In this document: positions 13,015 through 24,181 of the stretch, one piece after another
Position numbering within the stretch: position 1 is the first letter of the stretch
Layout of the letters: each line of letters opens with the position of its first letter
Origin: Glebionis coronaria
Lineage: Eukaryota > Streptophyta > Magnoliopsida > Asterales > Asteraceae
Length of the DNA stretch: 64,000 nucleotides
Reading direction: 5' to 3'
Assembly (NCBI GenBank): GCA_025667525.1
Contig: CM046880.1
Coordinates: forward strand, 597,491,452-597,555,451
The notes under the pieces: generated by a model
Told to the model about the DNA's origin: nothing
Databases searched by the model: none
Seen by the model: only the letters and a program-made list of their open reading frames with translations
Position numbers and translations under genes: made by a program

Positions 13015-13678
13015 AGTGAAGGGTTACAGAAACTAAACTCCCAAAAAATGAACTTAATCAAAGTCAACAAAGTTCCCAGGCTTCCAAACCACTCAAGGGT
13101 GGCAGGTCAAGGGCAAGACAGTGATTAAGGGTCCAAATAAACAAAAAACCCCAACAATCAAAAGCAAGATCAGCAAAAAAGAGAGTATCAAAATATGAGA
13201 GAGTATAAACACAGATAGCACACAAAGAACAAGTATGAACAAATAAATAAGCAGATAACCGAATAAACAAATAAGAAGAGAGAGCAGAGGTGTTACAATG
13301 CATAAACCAAAAGCTCAATCGATCTGTTTCTTCTAGATTCACTTAGTCTAGAGGAAACAGAACCTCCTCACCAAACCCTAATTTAAGAAAAATTAGCGAA
13401 AAGTGCAACCAGCAACAGATCTATGAAATAGATCTAATAAATAACGTCCCTGCACCACGAACAAAGTTAAAACATATATAATATAAAAACCCCCAAATAT
13501 TTTGAAACCCTAAAATTAAAAAATCGATTTTAGGATGAATAAAAAACAATGAGAGCAAAATCTTTTTAATCTGACTATCTCAATAGCAGATCTATCCAAA
13601 AAACGTTTCAATTTTAAAAACCCACAAAAATATTTTGAAACCCTAAAAATATATTTCCAACGATTTCAGAGAACCAGG
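13015..13678 (-). other. Untranslated leader of the copia element
   Basis: About 660 bp between the primer-binding site and the gag start. No coding signal. It is rich in A on the plus strand and has two similar ATTTTGAAACCCTAAAA-type stretches near 13498-13516 and 13631-13648. Confidence 0.6.
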
Positions 13679-13690
13679 GCTCTGATACCA
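13679..13690 (-). promoter_or_regulatory. Primer-binding site of the copia element
   Basis: Minus-strand TGGTATCAGAGC directly abuts the 5' LTR, the usual 12-base match to the 3' end of plant initiator methionine tRNA. Confidence 0.92.
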
Positions 13691-14170
13691 TGAAGAAATA
13701 ATAGATAAGGGTAAAGAAGAAGATTTGAACACTGAATCAAACACTTCAATTAATAAAAACAAGTTCGAATCAAAAGATTAAACAGTCACCACAGCTACAC
13801 TGGTGTGACTCTATTATCTAAATGATAATAGTCTTACAATAACAAGAACAAAAAATTAAGTAAACTGATCTGGGTTACATTTTTGAGAGAGAGTATTTAG
13901 ATCAAAAACACACACATAGAAAACCCAGATGAATGACAAGAATGGGAGCGTCCCATACTTATTCCCAAGAGACGAATGGTCAAAGCGTCTAAGAGACGTT
14001 TGTCTCTAATATACATCCAAGGCCTCATTTTTCACAATAGCCAGCTTAAGCCCTCCACCTCATCAGTATCCTTCAAGACATGTCCAAAGTAACCCTGAAA
14101 CATTCAAAGTAAACATAATAAGCCCCTCTATTTATAATTTGGTATCTGATTAGGTCCAAACATTTTAACA
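13691..14170 (-). repeat. 5' LTR of the copia element
   Basis: 480 bp. It differs from the 3' LTR by eye at five transitions, including ACG/ACA near 13742 and CATC/CACC near 13788. Confidence 0.94.
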
Positions 14171-14175
14171 GTTAT

Positions 14176-14621
14176 ATCCTTGTTTCTACATTGCCATTCG
14201 AAGTTATGCTACCACCATTTACATTGCATTGTAATTGTTCGCTGACGATATACAATGACGAGAGTCTGCATTAATCCTGGGGTCGTTACGTACGAGGCTC
14301 ACAGCGAATAGAGCACGTAAACACCTTTTAAGGACAGGAAATGTCTTTCCGTGCACGACTCTATCATTTATAGGCTTGTGTCTTATAAAGACGATAAGAA
14401 GCTGAACTGGAGTTCCCTTTTGAGCGAACTACCATGGTTGAGCTGTTAGTAGAAGTAATGCTATGTGAAGGTGTCCTTGAAGGGTGGTCGATATGGGTTT
14501 TATCTCGACTCCACAGGTTTCATTTCTATTTACTTACTGTGTTAATTATCCATTGCTGTTAATTGTGTCCAAAGAGTTTGTGATATATTAAAACTATTGG
14601 AGATATTTAACATATCCAACA
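14176..14621 (+). repeat. Right LTR of the outer element, second part
   Basis: Continues the right LTR after the nested element and its duplicated GTTAT (14171-14175). Ends CCAACA at 14621, followed by the outer target duplication TATAG. Confidence 0.92.
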
Positions 14622-14997
14622 TATAGTACGCTGATTGAGCATCTCATTCGTTGTAGGATGTGGCGAAGTACCAAATGCCACTTCATCGTGGGCTTTGTAG
14701 ACCTTATATATTGGTTTCTGTTTTCTTCAGACTTCCGAATATTGTTTTGCAGTAAAATTTCTGGTCTATGTGATTGCAAAAGCCTCTAGTTAATGACTTG
14801 ATTTATGAGATATTGTTTTGTGATTGTTAAGCTCACTTTCTATCGATAACTGTTTACATCTGCTAATGAGTCAAGTAACTATCCTGAGACGTTACATATG
14901 GGTTGCATATCTGCTTTTAACCTTGAAAACCACTTCCGGTGGCTTGGTCAGATGGGTTGCGTATGAAACCCGGTGTGACCCAGCCTGGTCAACCTGG

Positions 14998-15180
14998 TTG
15001 CATATCCCGCTTTTATCCTTTGAACATGGTTTCTCCTGGCTGGGTTAACCGAGTTGCATATCTGTTTTTAACGTTTGAAATCTTGTTCGACCTGGCTGAG
15101 TCGACCAGTTTTCAAATCTGCTTGTAACCTTTGTAACCTGATTTGACCCGGTTGGATCAAAGAAGTTGCATATCTGTTTA
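14998..15180 (+). repeat. 56-bp intronic tandem repeat
   Basis: TTGCATATCTG-type starts occur at 14998, 15054, 15110 and 15166, exactly 56 bp apart, each followed by TTTTAACCTTTGAA-like and GACC-GGCTGG-like stretches. A looser unit begins near 14903. Confidence 0.8.
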
Positions 15181-15270
15181 AGCTTTCAGGTCATGCTATC
15201 TTAAGTACAAGTATAGACTTCAAATTCATATGTTCTGTTCTCAAACATTGATGTTCACCATTTGTATATA

Positions 15271-15300
15271 CTAGGCGATTACCCGTGCAAAGCGGCGGGA
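15271..15300 (-). mobile_element. Helitron 3'-end-like terminus
   Basis: Read on the minus strand, a GC-rich imperfect hairpin (CCCG...CGGG) is followed a few bases later by CTAG and then T, the pattern of Helitron 3' ends. I found no matching 5' TC terminus to the right, so the element may be truncated. Confidence 0.4.
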
Positions 15301-15561
15301 TTGCCTGACGACAGATAATTAACGATACTCTATATCGTGGTAAGACTAAATGCAATGAAAAGTCTTGTAACATATGAGATAAAAGTCTAACACCATTACG
15401 AGTTTTTTGGAGAGTCAAAATGCGATAAGTTAGCTGACGCTTTTGTTGTTGACTTGGGTCAGTCTCTCGCGCTGTCACTCTCCTTTTGATTTCCCTCAGT
15501 GTTCCCCATACTGTGATATCCATTCCATTTGGTGATGTGTTGAGGATTGCTTAATATCTAA

Positions 15562-15966
15562 GAGGGTGTTTGGATTTGATAATCAATAATCTGAATTGGA
15601 TAAGCAATTGTATCGAAAGGGTGTTAGAAAATACTCAAGAATGTGTTTGGATGTGCTACAATAGTCTATATTCTATAAGAATCAAATTATCAGATGTCTG
15701 AAATTTGAATGTTTGTCAAATTTGGATAATTTAAGAAATTAATCGTAATAGATAAAGTGAACAAATATGTCTTATGTGTATGTGAAAGAAGTAGACTCTT
15801 TGTGAAATGTAAATAGAGGTTTCTTAAGCTAGTTTAAAGATGGGATATATAAGTAATATTCGTTTTGCAACCGGTATGAAACTGATAATTTGACCCCTAA
15901 ATTATCATAAGCATGTTCTGTTAAGTTGCAGTAATCAGTTTAAAAATGCAACTCCTAAACACCCTC
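15562..15966. mobile_element. MITE-like inverted-repeat element
   Basis: A left end GAGGGTGTTT at 15562 and its exact reverse complement at 15957-15966 enclose about 405 bp with no coding content. No convincing target-site duplication was seen. Confidence 0.45.
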
Positions 15967-16779
15967 GTAGATGTGATTCATTGTACATCCCTCTCTCGCG
16001 GATGTTTATTGATGTTCTATTCATCGTACTCTGTTATCATCTAACAAGTTTATATATAGTAAATATTAAAAGTCGTTAAATTTTTTCAAACTCTCATGTT
16101 TCACAGATAAAAATTAACAGGTATTCAAAGATCAAGTGCTCGGCTACCAGAAAGTTTGTGATTCTTTTCTCTTTTAATTAGTAAACCGTTACTTCTTTTC
16201 TTTACTTTAATTATGTGTAAAAGGTGTGAAACCATGAGTGCCAAGTCGAGGTCAGCACTTTACTCTCGAAAACATGTTTTTTCTTCAAAGCTACAAACTT
16301 GACTTAAAAAGTCAGAATTAGTTTATATTGTTTTGTTCTGAGTATTAGAGCATATTCTCCTGCTTGAGACTTACACGCAGGAATCAGTTCCAGCACTGCA
16401 TAAGATACGGTAACGACGATGATTGCTCTCACCTTCTTTTCTTATACTGAATTTGACATTGATGTTTATCCAATTTCTGTATATCTAGTTGAAGCTACAG
16501 AATAAGCTTCTTCCGCATACAACAAAGCTGTACGTTCATCATTGATTCCTAACCAACTGTCTGCACAATTGCAAGGCAATACCAGGATATGGTTAAGGTA
16601 GCTTTCATTTTTTGTAGCGAGTAATTAGCTTAGACGGGAGTATTCAGATCCGGATCTTTCATTTTTTATTTAAATTTCAAAATTATATGTATGACATGTT
16701 GTTCATAGGACCATGTAGCTGTTCATAGGACCCTTTTAAATATATTTCGAAACATTAACCTATTTGTTCAAATACACGA

Positions 16780-16935
16780 ACCAAGTTCACCGAGTTTTGA
16801 CCATGTTTGACCGAATCTTGACCATACCCATTGTTTTAGCTGATATGGTTCAACTGCATCGGTCACAGACCTTGTAGCGGGTAATCGCTGATTACTCGGC
16901 CTTGTACTTGGAGTTTTTAACACTGCCCTTTTGTG
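16780..16935. repeat. Dispersed non-coding repeat with TTGACC motifs
   Basis: Contains three spaced TTGACC copies and a CTTGTAGCGGGTAATCGCTG segment. The same segment recurs at 25465-25600, and a relative with ATTAATCGGC motifs is at 36292-36665. Probably a transposon remnant. Confidence 0.4.
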
Positions 16936-17403
16936 TGACCAGAAGTAGTTAACATAAATGAGGCCATTTATGCATAGGAAGTCGCTTTCTGTTACTTTCA
17001 CTGTTAATTAGATGCTAAAAGAGTTTTTTGCCTATATTGTTGCAGAAAGTCGAGAATATGCAGTGGACGATTCAACGTGATTTTCTTAACCTCAGTATAA
17101 TTTTGTATTTATGTATCTTATTACAAATGAATGGATTTAGATTTTGTGTGGTGAATGAGAGTTATCCTTTGTGCTTCTACTTTTGTATTAAAATATAACA
17201 GCAGATATCGAAGATACAATTGTTTTAACTCAAATCATTAAAGAATGAATGTATACAATTGTTGAAGACAAGTTTTTTCAACAAACTGTGGTATATAGGT
17301 ACTGCACGTTGATGTTAGAAGTATGAACATGACCGGTTTTCTGCAGTTTAACTCCTTATCATATCACAAAATTCTTCGTAAGTGATTTTGCCAACCTACA
17401 AGC

Positions 17404-17715
17404 GTCAAATATAGAGAGTCGACCACACTGTATTTGGTTATATGATGACTTTTTGATTTTATACACCAACAGATCCACTTACATCATTTGCATCAAATTC
17501 TGATATAATGTCGTTGACGGTCGCCTCATCGTCCATTTTAATGCTTTTCCAATGCTAGTTTTGGTTCTTGTTTTGAAATCAAGCTATCAATAAACGCTAA
17601 CTTAGTGTCAAATATAGAGTCAACCTCACGGTATTTGGTTATGTGATATCGTGTTGATTTCATACACAAACATATCGACTTACATTATTTGCATCAAATT
17701 CTGATATTGTGTCGA
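17404..17715. repeat. 203-bp tandem repeat (block Y), 1.5 units
   Basis: GTCAAATATAGAG-type starts at 17404 and 17607 begin similar units carrying TTGCATCAAATTCTGATAT and ATCAAGCTATCAATAAACGC. The same pair occurs at 26059/26262 and near 44996, and a relative at 3283. Similarity to the 26-kb copy ends abruptly at about 17715 (TGTGTCG). Confidence 0.75.
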
Positions 17716-18025
17716 CGCGAATCAAAATACATGTGCATGGTCATAAAATACATGTATTTAGCGACCTAACACGATGAAAATCCATGAATATATACTTGAT
17801 AAACTAATATAATTAAAATACATGTGCATTTTAAGAGTAAAAAGCTGTACATTTATTTGTTAAATATGCATGATAGATAAAAAGAGAATATTATTGGGAA
17901 TAAGGAAAAAAGGAAACTGTTTGTATTTACTACTACGTATTTATGAAGCAGGAAGGTATATCGGGCATAACATTAAATGGTTGCTTTATTTTCGGAATGA
18001 TCACCAATCAAATTTGTAGGCATAA
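17716..18025. other. AT-rich intergenic stretch
   Basis: About 310 bp with no open frame or recognisable element between block Y and a MITE. Confidence 0.5.
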
Positions 18026-18315
18026 GAGCATCCACTATGAGAGGTCCAAGAATAGGTCCAAAAAGTTTGAAGAGGTTTATGTTTTGTATTAACCATAGTG
18101 GAGTTCCATTTTAATCCTATGTGACATGAAGAGGTCCTAAATCTTAGACCTCTTCACAATTTAATGCATGTGTTGTATGAAACAATTATGAAGCTTTAAG
18201 AAGTTTATACCATAGTAGAAAGAGGTTTATTAATTCAAAAATTCTAAAACTTGTTGATGTGGCATGAAAATTTTAATTCATAGAGGTTTATAATTTTTTA
18301 CCATAGTGGATGCTC
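18026..18315 (+). mobile_element. PIF/Harbinger-like (Tourist-type) MITE
   Basis: 290-bp element with inverted ends GAGCATCCACTATG and its complement (CATAGTGGATGCTC), flanked by TAA at 18023-18025 and 18316-18318. No coding content. A relative in the opposite orientation lies at 37790-37982. Confidence 0.82.
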
Positions 18316-18421
18316 TAAGTATGATTTTTCCGCTGTAATATACTATCTGGAACAAAGATCAAAATTTGTTCAATAGATTAATTGGGTTTATTTATTTATT
18401 AATTATTAGTTATTAATATAG

Positions 18422-18444
18422 CAGAAAGAAAGAAAGAAAGAAAG
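18422..18444 (+). repeat. AAAG microsatellite in the putative 5' UTR
   Basis: (AGAA)n tract of about 23 bp ending immediately before the proposed start codon at 18445. A TATTAATATA-like stretch lies just upstream; no clear TATA box was identified. Confidence 0.75.
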
Positions 18445-19661
18445 ATGATGACAACAACAACAATAAGAAGATTCGATTCAGATGGAGCCATGCGTAGGTA
18501 GGGTGTGTTGTTTTTTCAGCTTATTTGAGGTTTTGTTTTGTTTTTGTTTATGTTTATGTTTGTTTATGCTTATTTTGTCCTGCTTATTTCCTTCTTTTTG
18601 CTTACATAAGTTTATTCTTACTAAAACTATCCAAAATAAGCCACGCCCAAAACCAAATTACCCATTACCTGAAACACAAATAAGCTCATATGCCACATAA
18701 TAAGCTTTAATCAAACACCCCCTCTAAGTAATTCTTTATGTTCCCTTAATATTACTCTAGTATTATTATTATTTACTTTTATAACCATGATGCAGGAGAC
18801 TATTCCCAAACCCAAACCCAAACCCAAACCCGGTGCTGAAATCAAAGCAGCACAAGACTGCTATAACACGCCAACCTCCAAAACCGTTGCTGGGTTTACA
18901 TGCTGCTATTCAACCGCAATTAACACAATTCTACTCTTCACTTCCTGTCAAGTATGAGTTTTTAAATTCCTTTTTCCTAACTAGTCTCTAAATGTAGACC
19001 CACCCACCCACCCACCCTCTCATTTGTTTTTCTTCATCATTTACAGGAAGGAAGAGACACAACCTGCTGCTAAGGTTGTTTACTTTTCGGATCTAACCGA
19101 GGAGGAACTGTGAGTTTTCTACTCTCCCAACACACACACACACACTATGCTTTTTGTTTGCTTATATTTCGTTGCGTTTTGCTCTTCATATACAGGTCTA
19201 GAAGATTCTCTACAGCCCCCCCCTTCCGGTTGGAGTTTTGTACCGGTTTTCTTGAATATATTGATGATATACCTGTTAACATTGGGCTCTTTGGGACTAT
19301 TCAGGCTGCAGCTATTGATTTCTCACCAGATCCGCTCCAGAATGCTTTTTCCGTCTTATTCAACCGCGATTCCGATAACCTCGTGCGCGTCTCATCCTGT
19401 GGCTCTCATGTGCTACACAAGTTACCTTACTGCTCACTTCCACTCTCATCTACTACCTCCGTCGTTCTGATCCTTGCCAAACTCTCTGTTAAGGTAGATC
19501 ACAATATAGTCGAAAACCCCTTTTTTTATGATGAAGATGTTGTACGTGCACGTGAAGAGAGTCTGAAACGCATCATTAAGCGTTGTCGTAAATCTGATGA
19601 TGTAGCCAAAGACTTGGGGGGTTACTTAGAAGCTGATTGTACGGAGCAGGAGCCGGAGCCA

Positions 19662-19695
<34 letters not shown>

Positions 19696-21919
19696 TGGAG
19701 TCGGAGTCGGAGCCGGAGCCGGAGCCGCAGGACAGGGAATACAATGAGAATGAGGCGTTTCAAGTCTGCGATGATCATGCGTTGATAAATCTGTCTGAAA
19801 AACCCAACGGCGGTTCCGGAAAGAATACTTTCAAAGGTAGAGATGGCTATCTAGAGCTGTATTACGTTGCATTAAAGTATGCAGTAGACGCACATCTGGA
19901 AGTAGAATTTGTTGGTCCACCTCTTAGGAAATCAAGAGTTTGTGGGATGGTCCGGGCTTATTATGGGAAAAACTTTGGTTATGACAAACCTGCGGATGAT
20001 TACCATGCAGTGCTCTTGGATCTCGGTTATCCTGCTTATCTTAGGCCTGGCAAAGTAAACCTGACACGATCTGTCTTGGCTGTACCAGCCAAGTTCTCCC
20101 TCATAATTGAGGCAGACATGTCGGACTACGCATCTTCGTTTCGAATGTCGGGCACTTACGAATTCTCTGTGCCACTTGATGGTAGCCTCTCTTTTGGGTC
20201 TATTACATGCGAGGATTTCTCCCTAAAACTGAAAGTGAACTGGAAGCTGCATTTGAACAAACAAAATTCCCTTCCTTGCCTATCTATCCTCCAGCCTCAA
20301 ACTCATCCGCCAGTCATCTGGTAATTAATTTTGACCTCTGTATGTTTAATTTGCCATTTAAGTTATCACTCTTTCACTTCAAATTGTTTAGCTTAGGCCG
20401 CCTCATATATTCTCTAATCTAACATAATTTCTGTTACTGCAAAACCAGGACTGAAAGAAGAAAATTTGCAGCCCATTCTACATCAACCATGGCACATCCT
20501 GATGTAAGTCTATTAATGTCGTGAACTATAGAGATTCATATAGGCTTAATATATAAAATTTATTTGAGAAGATGATTTTGTATTGTAATTAGTGGTGGCA
20601 AAAAATACCCAGATATCAAAATTTCGGTTAAATAGGCCCTTTCTTTATATGGACTATTGAAAAGTGATAAAAAGAAAAAGAAAAAAAAGAACGGGTATTT
20701 TTTACCCAACCATAGATCACCATGGCTACTCATATACCCACTTACCCACCATCGGTCTTCGATCTTTGATTATTTTCTCAATTTCTCATCAAGGTATGAC
20801 ACTATTAGTATATTCAATTGTTAATTATGTTTTTTTTATTCAATCATTCATTTGTTATTTTGTTAGTTTTTTTTATACTTTTCATAATCTAGCCAATTGT
20901 TAATTATGTTTTGTCATGCCGGAAAAGGTGTTTGGGAATGTTGATATTACTCATTAAAAGGGTTGTTAGGTGTCTTAATTTTTAAGGCTCGTTTATATTA
21001 TCGATTAAAAGGGTGTTTGGGAATGTTTTCGATTTTTGTATAACGAGCGTTTGAGACTTTGTAAGATCACAATCTTCTTGTATATTGGACGTTTAGAAAT
21101 CGGATGATTTTATAGACTTACCCGTCTAACGTTTAACTTCTAACTTGTTAGGCGTTGATAATTCCATATGTGTTGTGAGCAGGTCCACAGATTTTGAGTA
21201 GTAACTGTTAGGCCTTAATAGGCGCATCCTTAACCTGTTAGGCGTTTATAATTCTTTAATTTTTGTCCGTCAAGTGTCTTATTTAGGTAGCATCTCCCTA
21301 TTTCCTTTCTGTCCAATTGTATATTTGCCAAAGTCCCTTTTAGTTTTTTTGGTAACCGTCTTTTCCGACATTTTGACCAAACCAGGTTTTTTAGAAGGTT
21401 GGCGTGGCCAGTGACTTAAACGTGAGACCTCTGACCTCTCACATATTAATGATGATAGGCAAAGCCAATATATATCAATTATCCATACTTGGCAGAAACT
21501 TGAAACAATAGTTCACATATAATGCAGCAACACTTTCTTCGCCCTTAAGTAAGCACAATACTATAGTCCTCCCACTCTATGCTAGTATCGGACTCTTAAA
21601 TATTGCGGCTACAAGTTTAAACGTAAAACAGTGGTGGAGTTGAATAGTTTTCCGAAAACTAAGCTGATATACCATGGGTTAGTTGCTTAATATTTAGAAG
21701 TATTATTAATTGGCCATACAAAAGAAATTCTAGTAACTTACAAGAAAACACTAGTGGGCATCCATGCTAACTAAAAACTAGTCCAAAGCTTTTGCCCCTA
21801 AACTGTCATTGTTTTTCATTCAATTACACAAAAACTGACAATAGTATTGATTTTCATCTCGGTTTTTTGATCTTTGTTTGCAGCTTATAACGCAGAAAGC
21901 TGGAAGTGTAAAAAAATGA
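18445..21919 (+). CDS. DUF6598-like protein with Glu-Pro repeat, six-exon gene
   Basis: Exons inferred by hand: 18445-18497, 18796-18951, 19047-19109, 19196-20320, 20449-20503 and 21884-21919, all with GT-AG introns. The sum is 1,488 nt, or 495 codons plus TGA, in one frame. The N-terminus has an NPNPNPNP run and a Pro/Lys-rich segment; no signal peptide or membrane segment is apparent. Exon 4 encodes a first domain (GLFGTIQAAAIDF, VLFNRDSDN), an acidic (EP)n tract, and a second domain (YYVALKYAVDAHLEVEF, VNLTRSVLAVP, EFSVPLDGS, FSLKLKVNW) that resembles plant DUF6598, found in proteins often named jasmonate-induced 60-kDa-like. No ribosome-inactivating domain is seen. Molecular function is unknown. 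A one-base difference from the paralogues near 20249 decides the C-terminus, so the last 50 residues are uncertain. Confidence 0.62.
19653..19728 (+). repeat. GAGCCG-type coding repeat
   Basis: Hexanucleotide repeat within exon 4 encoding alternating Glu-Pro with a Glu-Ser interruption. It is shorter than in the two other copies (39101-39224 and 58041-58164). Its complement reads as Gly-Ser or Arg-Leu repeats, which are not real genes. Confidence 0.85.
21279..21788. repeat. Segment S, first copy (within intron 5)
   Basis: About 510 bp from TTATTTAGGTAGCATC to ACTAGTCCAAAG. A second copy is at 24182-24538 in the same orientation, directly before a HAUS4-like exon. Both are present again in the second and third units. 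Confidence 0.8.
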
Positions 21920-24181
21920 ATACATTGAAGAAGTTTGCAGGCTTTGATGAGTTTCGGTGGAGGCTTATTTGATCGTATTAAATAATTTGATGTTTGTTAT
22001 GGTTATTCAGGATGTTTATGTTATTTTGGTTAAAACTTTAATAACCGGATTATGTTGCTTTTAATGTAGTCAATCTGAATTGTTTTTGCTGTTGGTTTCC
22101 AGAGCTTCAATATGGTTGTTGTTTTTGCAATTTCTATTGTATTCAAGTTGTGTTTTAACTCATGTTTCTCATAAAACACCCTCGTTCGATGTTGAGGAGG
22201 CTTGGCGAGTGGTTGATTTTGATGCAGAGGAGTTGATTCTAATGTTGTTCCTGTTGGTCAATGGACACTTTAGAACATTTATTCTCTTGATTTGCCAAGC
22301 CACTCTGGCTTTCTTTTAAAATGCCATTCAAGTGTTTTATACTTTTTCATGATTAATCTTGCTATCAACATAGACATTAACCGATTAATTTTGCTATCAA
22401 CATAGACATTAACCGATTATAATAAATATGTATTACAAATGATATAACCTCTAAAAAAAGCTACAAACATCACTAATAATTGACAATAGAACATAGAAAA
22501 TATTAAATGAAATGAGTTTGGTTAATCAGTTAATCAACAACATTGGAACCAAATGACATATATAAAACATAATAAATTATCAGTAAGTTCATACCTTAAT
22601 TTGATTTTTGATTAAGTATGGAAACTTTGAATAACATGTTGTACTAGCTTGTTTAGTAGTTGTGTGGGCCGATCGAAATTTCTTGAGAGGGCCTAACTAT
22701 TTTTTTATAAGAAGTACCCTTATTATTGTTGTTTTGGTATATCTATACATTATCAACCTAGAAGTTTGGGAGAGCCACAACTCCTCCGGCTATAAAGGTC
22801 CGTCTTAGAAGTAATCAGGGTAGAGTTAGGATTTTTTATTAAGAGAGTCTAACTAAGGCAAAAAGTTATAGAGATAAAAAGGGTTTTATGTAAAAAACTA
22901 ATAGAAAAACGGTTTGTAATACACATAAATAAATAAGTGAAATAGTTTGATTAAGGGAGACTCAACATGCACTACTTCTCCTACTAGCTCCGTCACATAT
23001 CATAGGATACGGTATTCAATGTCCGTTTCGTTTGCTACACCCTATAATATTTGAGAACCACTTTCTTCGGTTGATTTGTTTGGCCGCAACTTTTATTATT
23101 TCACGTAGACAACTATAATGTTATTATTTCTAGGGTAAAACGTAAATTTTTTATGAAGATTGTGATTTTTGTTTTTGAACGGCATGAAAATTGTGATATG
23201 TGATGAACACGATAATATGTCAAATCTAAGGGTATGCACAATTCGGTTTGGGTCAGTTTTTGGTAAAAATCGAAACCGAACCGTAATATTCGGTTTTTAT
23301 AAAACCAAAAACCGAAACCGTTCGATTTTTGGCTCGGTTTAATCGGTTTTTAGTGGGGGCATATTAAAAAAAGGCTCAAAGTTTGAAGAAGAATTAGACT
23401 ATAATCTTGTCTTTTTTCTAGCCCTGAGGGCACCGTCCCCCGAACCCAAAGCATTGGTACGATCTCACATTTTTCATATCACCGGCCTTTAACATTGCAA
23501 CACTCCGCCTTTATATGTCCATAGCATGCCGCAAGGTGAAGTATTAGTTCTAATAAGATTCAAAACAAAGCTTTTCTTCAATCACTCGACACAGATAACT
23601 CACACGTTAACGCTCGAAGTAGGTAGCACAGGGTGGCGTAATGGGAGGGTCATGTGGCTTAAGAACGGGTTGTAACTGATTTAGATCTAGCAATAAACTA
23701 GTTTTTTTGGTAGCAATTGAAACGGCCCATTGACCCGAATCACTATTTGATCAAAGTTTGGTAAACTGTCTATTTTTAGTCTTATGTCATCAAACTTAAA
23801 GATTCACAATATAGAGGCTGAAAAACAAATCCCTTTTGACCTCATAAATCAAAATGTGTATCCTTTTTTAGGAAGTCATCATTTTGTCATTTTTCTTACC
23901 AGATCTGGTAGTAATGTCATCTCGGATGATGACGAACAAGAGGTAACCATACTGAATAATAACAAAGGACATAATTTGCAATTTACCCTCTAATTTTACT
24001 ACCACCACTGTCGTTAAAGGCACCGGGTACAACTAAGGCACTGGGTTGTCAGCGGGTTAGATGTTCTCTCCCTGCTTGTTTGATTGAGTCGAGTCGGTAT
24101 CGTTTTTAGTGTGTGTTTTAGTATTTGATCAGAGGTTTGGGATCACACATTAATGGTGGTTTGGTTTAATCTTGCGCAGTT
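21920..24181. other. 3' flank, no supportable gene
   Basis: Non-coding, with several transposon-like scraps. 23240-23350 is a CGGTTTTT/AACCGAAA-rich stretch able to fold on itself, and 23355-23450 has a GGGGG-rich stretch with AGCCCTGAGGGCACCG. Short open frames at 22080-22319 and 23784-23993 are conserved in the duplicated units, but only because the DNA is; they have no recognisable domain. Confidence 0.55.

Larger units (their letters stand above)
7931..14170 (-). mobile_element. Nested Ty1/copia retrotransposon with broken coding region
   Basis: 6,240-bp element in reverse orientation. LTRs 7931-8410 and 13691-14170 are both 480 bp, TG...CA, and are flanked by GTTAT at 7926-7930 and 14171-14175. 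A primer-binding site TGGTATCAGAGC (initiator-Met tRNA type) abuts the 5' LTR, and a polypurine tract abuts the 3' LTR. The order gag, protease, integrase, reverse transcriptase, RNase H is that of copia. The LTRs differ at 5 of 480 positions by eye, all transitions (about 1 percent). Stops and frameshifts in the polyprotein mean this copy cannot encode a full set of proteins. Confidence 0.95.
4725..14621 (+). mobile_element. Non-autonomous LTR retrotransposon hosting a nested copia element
   Basis: Left LTR 4725-5635 (911 bp) and right LTR 7466-14621 start TGTTGG and end CCAACA. The right LTR is 465 + 446 = 911 bp once the nested element and one copy of its TSD are removed. The element is flanked by the 5-bp duplication TATAG at 4720-4724 and 14622-14626. 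A polypurine tract (TAGTGGGGGAT) abuts the right LTR, so the element reads plus. The 1.83-kb internal region has no gag or pol and no clear primer-binding site, so it must have depended on proteins from another element. The LTRs differ at about 7 positions by eye, under 1 percent, so insertion was recent. Confidence 0.92.
14657..17096 (+). pseudogene. HAUS4/AUG4-like pseudogene, 3' part
   Basis: Exon-like pieces continue the gene interrupted at 4636. From 14657, after TTGTAG, comes DVAKYQM. Near 16216-16250 is CKRCETMSAK with a donor GTCAG. At 16341-16409 is RVLEHILLLETYTQES followed by VPALHKIR, whose acceptor has TG instead of AG. Near 16482 is YLVEATE followed by a stop (TAA for Glu), then AYNKAV. 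RQYQDMVK ends at 16597 and KVENMQWTIQ starts at 17046. The order matches the C-terminal half of augmin subunit 4. Pieces such as the VLEQ-ILGVL exon, present in the later copies, were not found here. Stops and splice-site losses make it a pseudogene. The family call is from memory. Confidence 0.68.

Noticed and set aside
18803..18835. Telomere-like repeat
   Set aside because: The unit is CCCAAA, not CCCTAAA, and it encodes Asn-Pro in exon 2.
19110..19195. Extending the 404-codon frame upstream to 19110 as the gene start
   Set aside because: This stretch is better read as intron 3: exon 3 ends with a GTGAG donor at 19110 and exon 4 starts after ACAG at 19195.
18445..21919. Ribosome-inactivating domain, suggested by similarity to jasmonate-induced 60-kDa-type proteins
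   Set aside because: Only the DUF6598-like regions and the Glu-Pro tract are visible; no catalytic RIP domain was recognised.
22080..22319. A 79-codon hydrophobic frame conserved in three units
   Set aside because: Conservation follows from recent DNA duplication; it lies in the 3' flank with no recognised domain.
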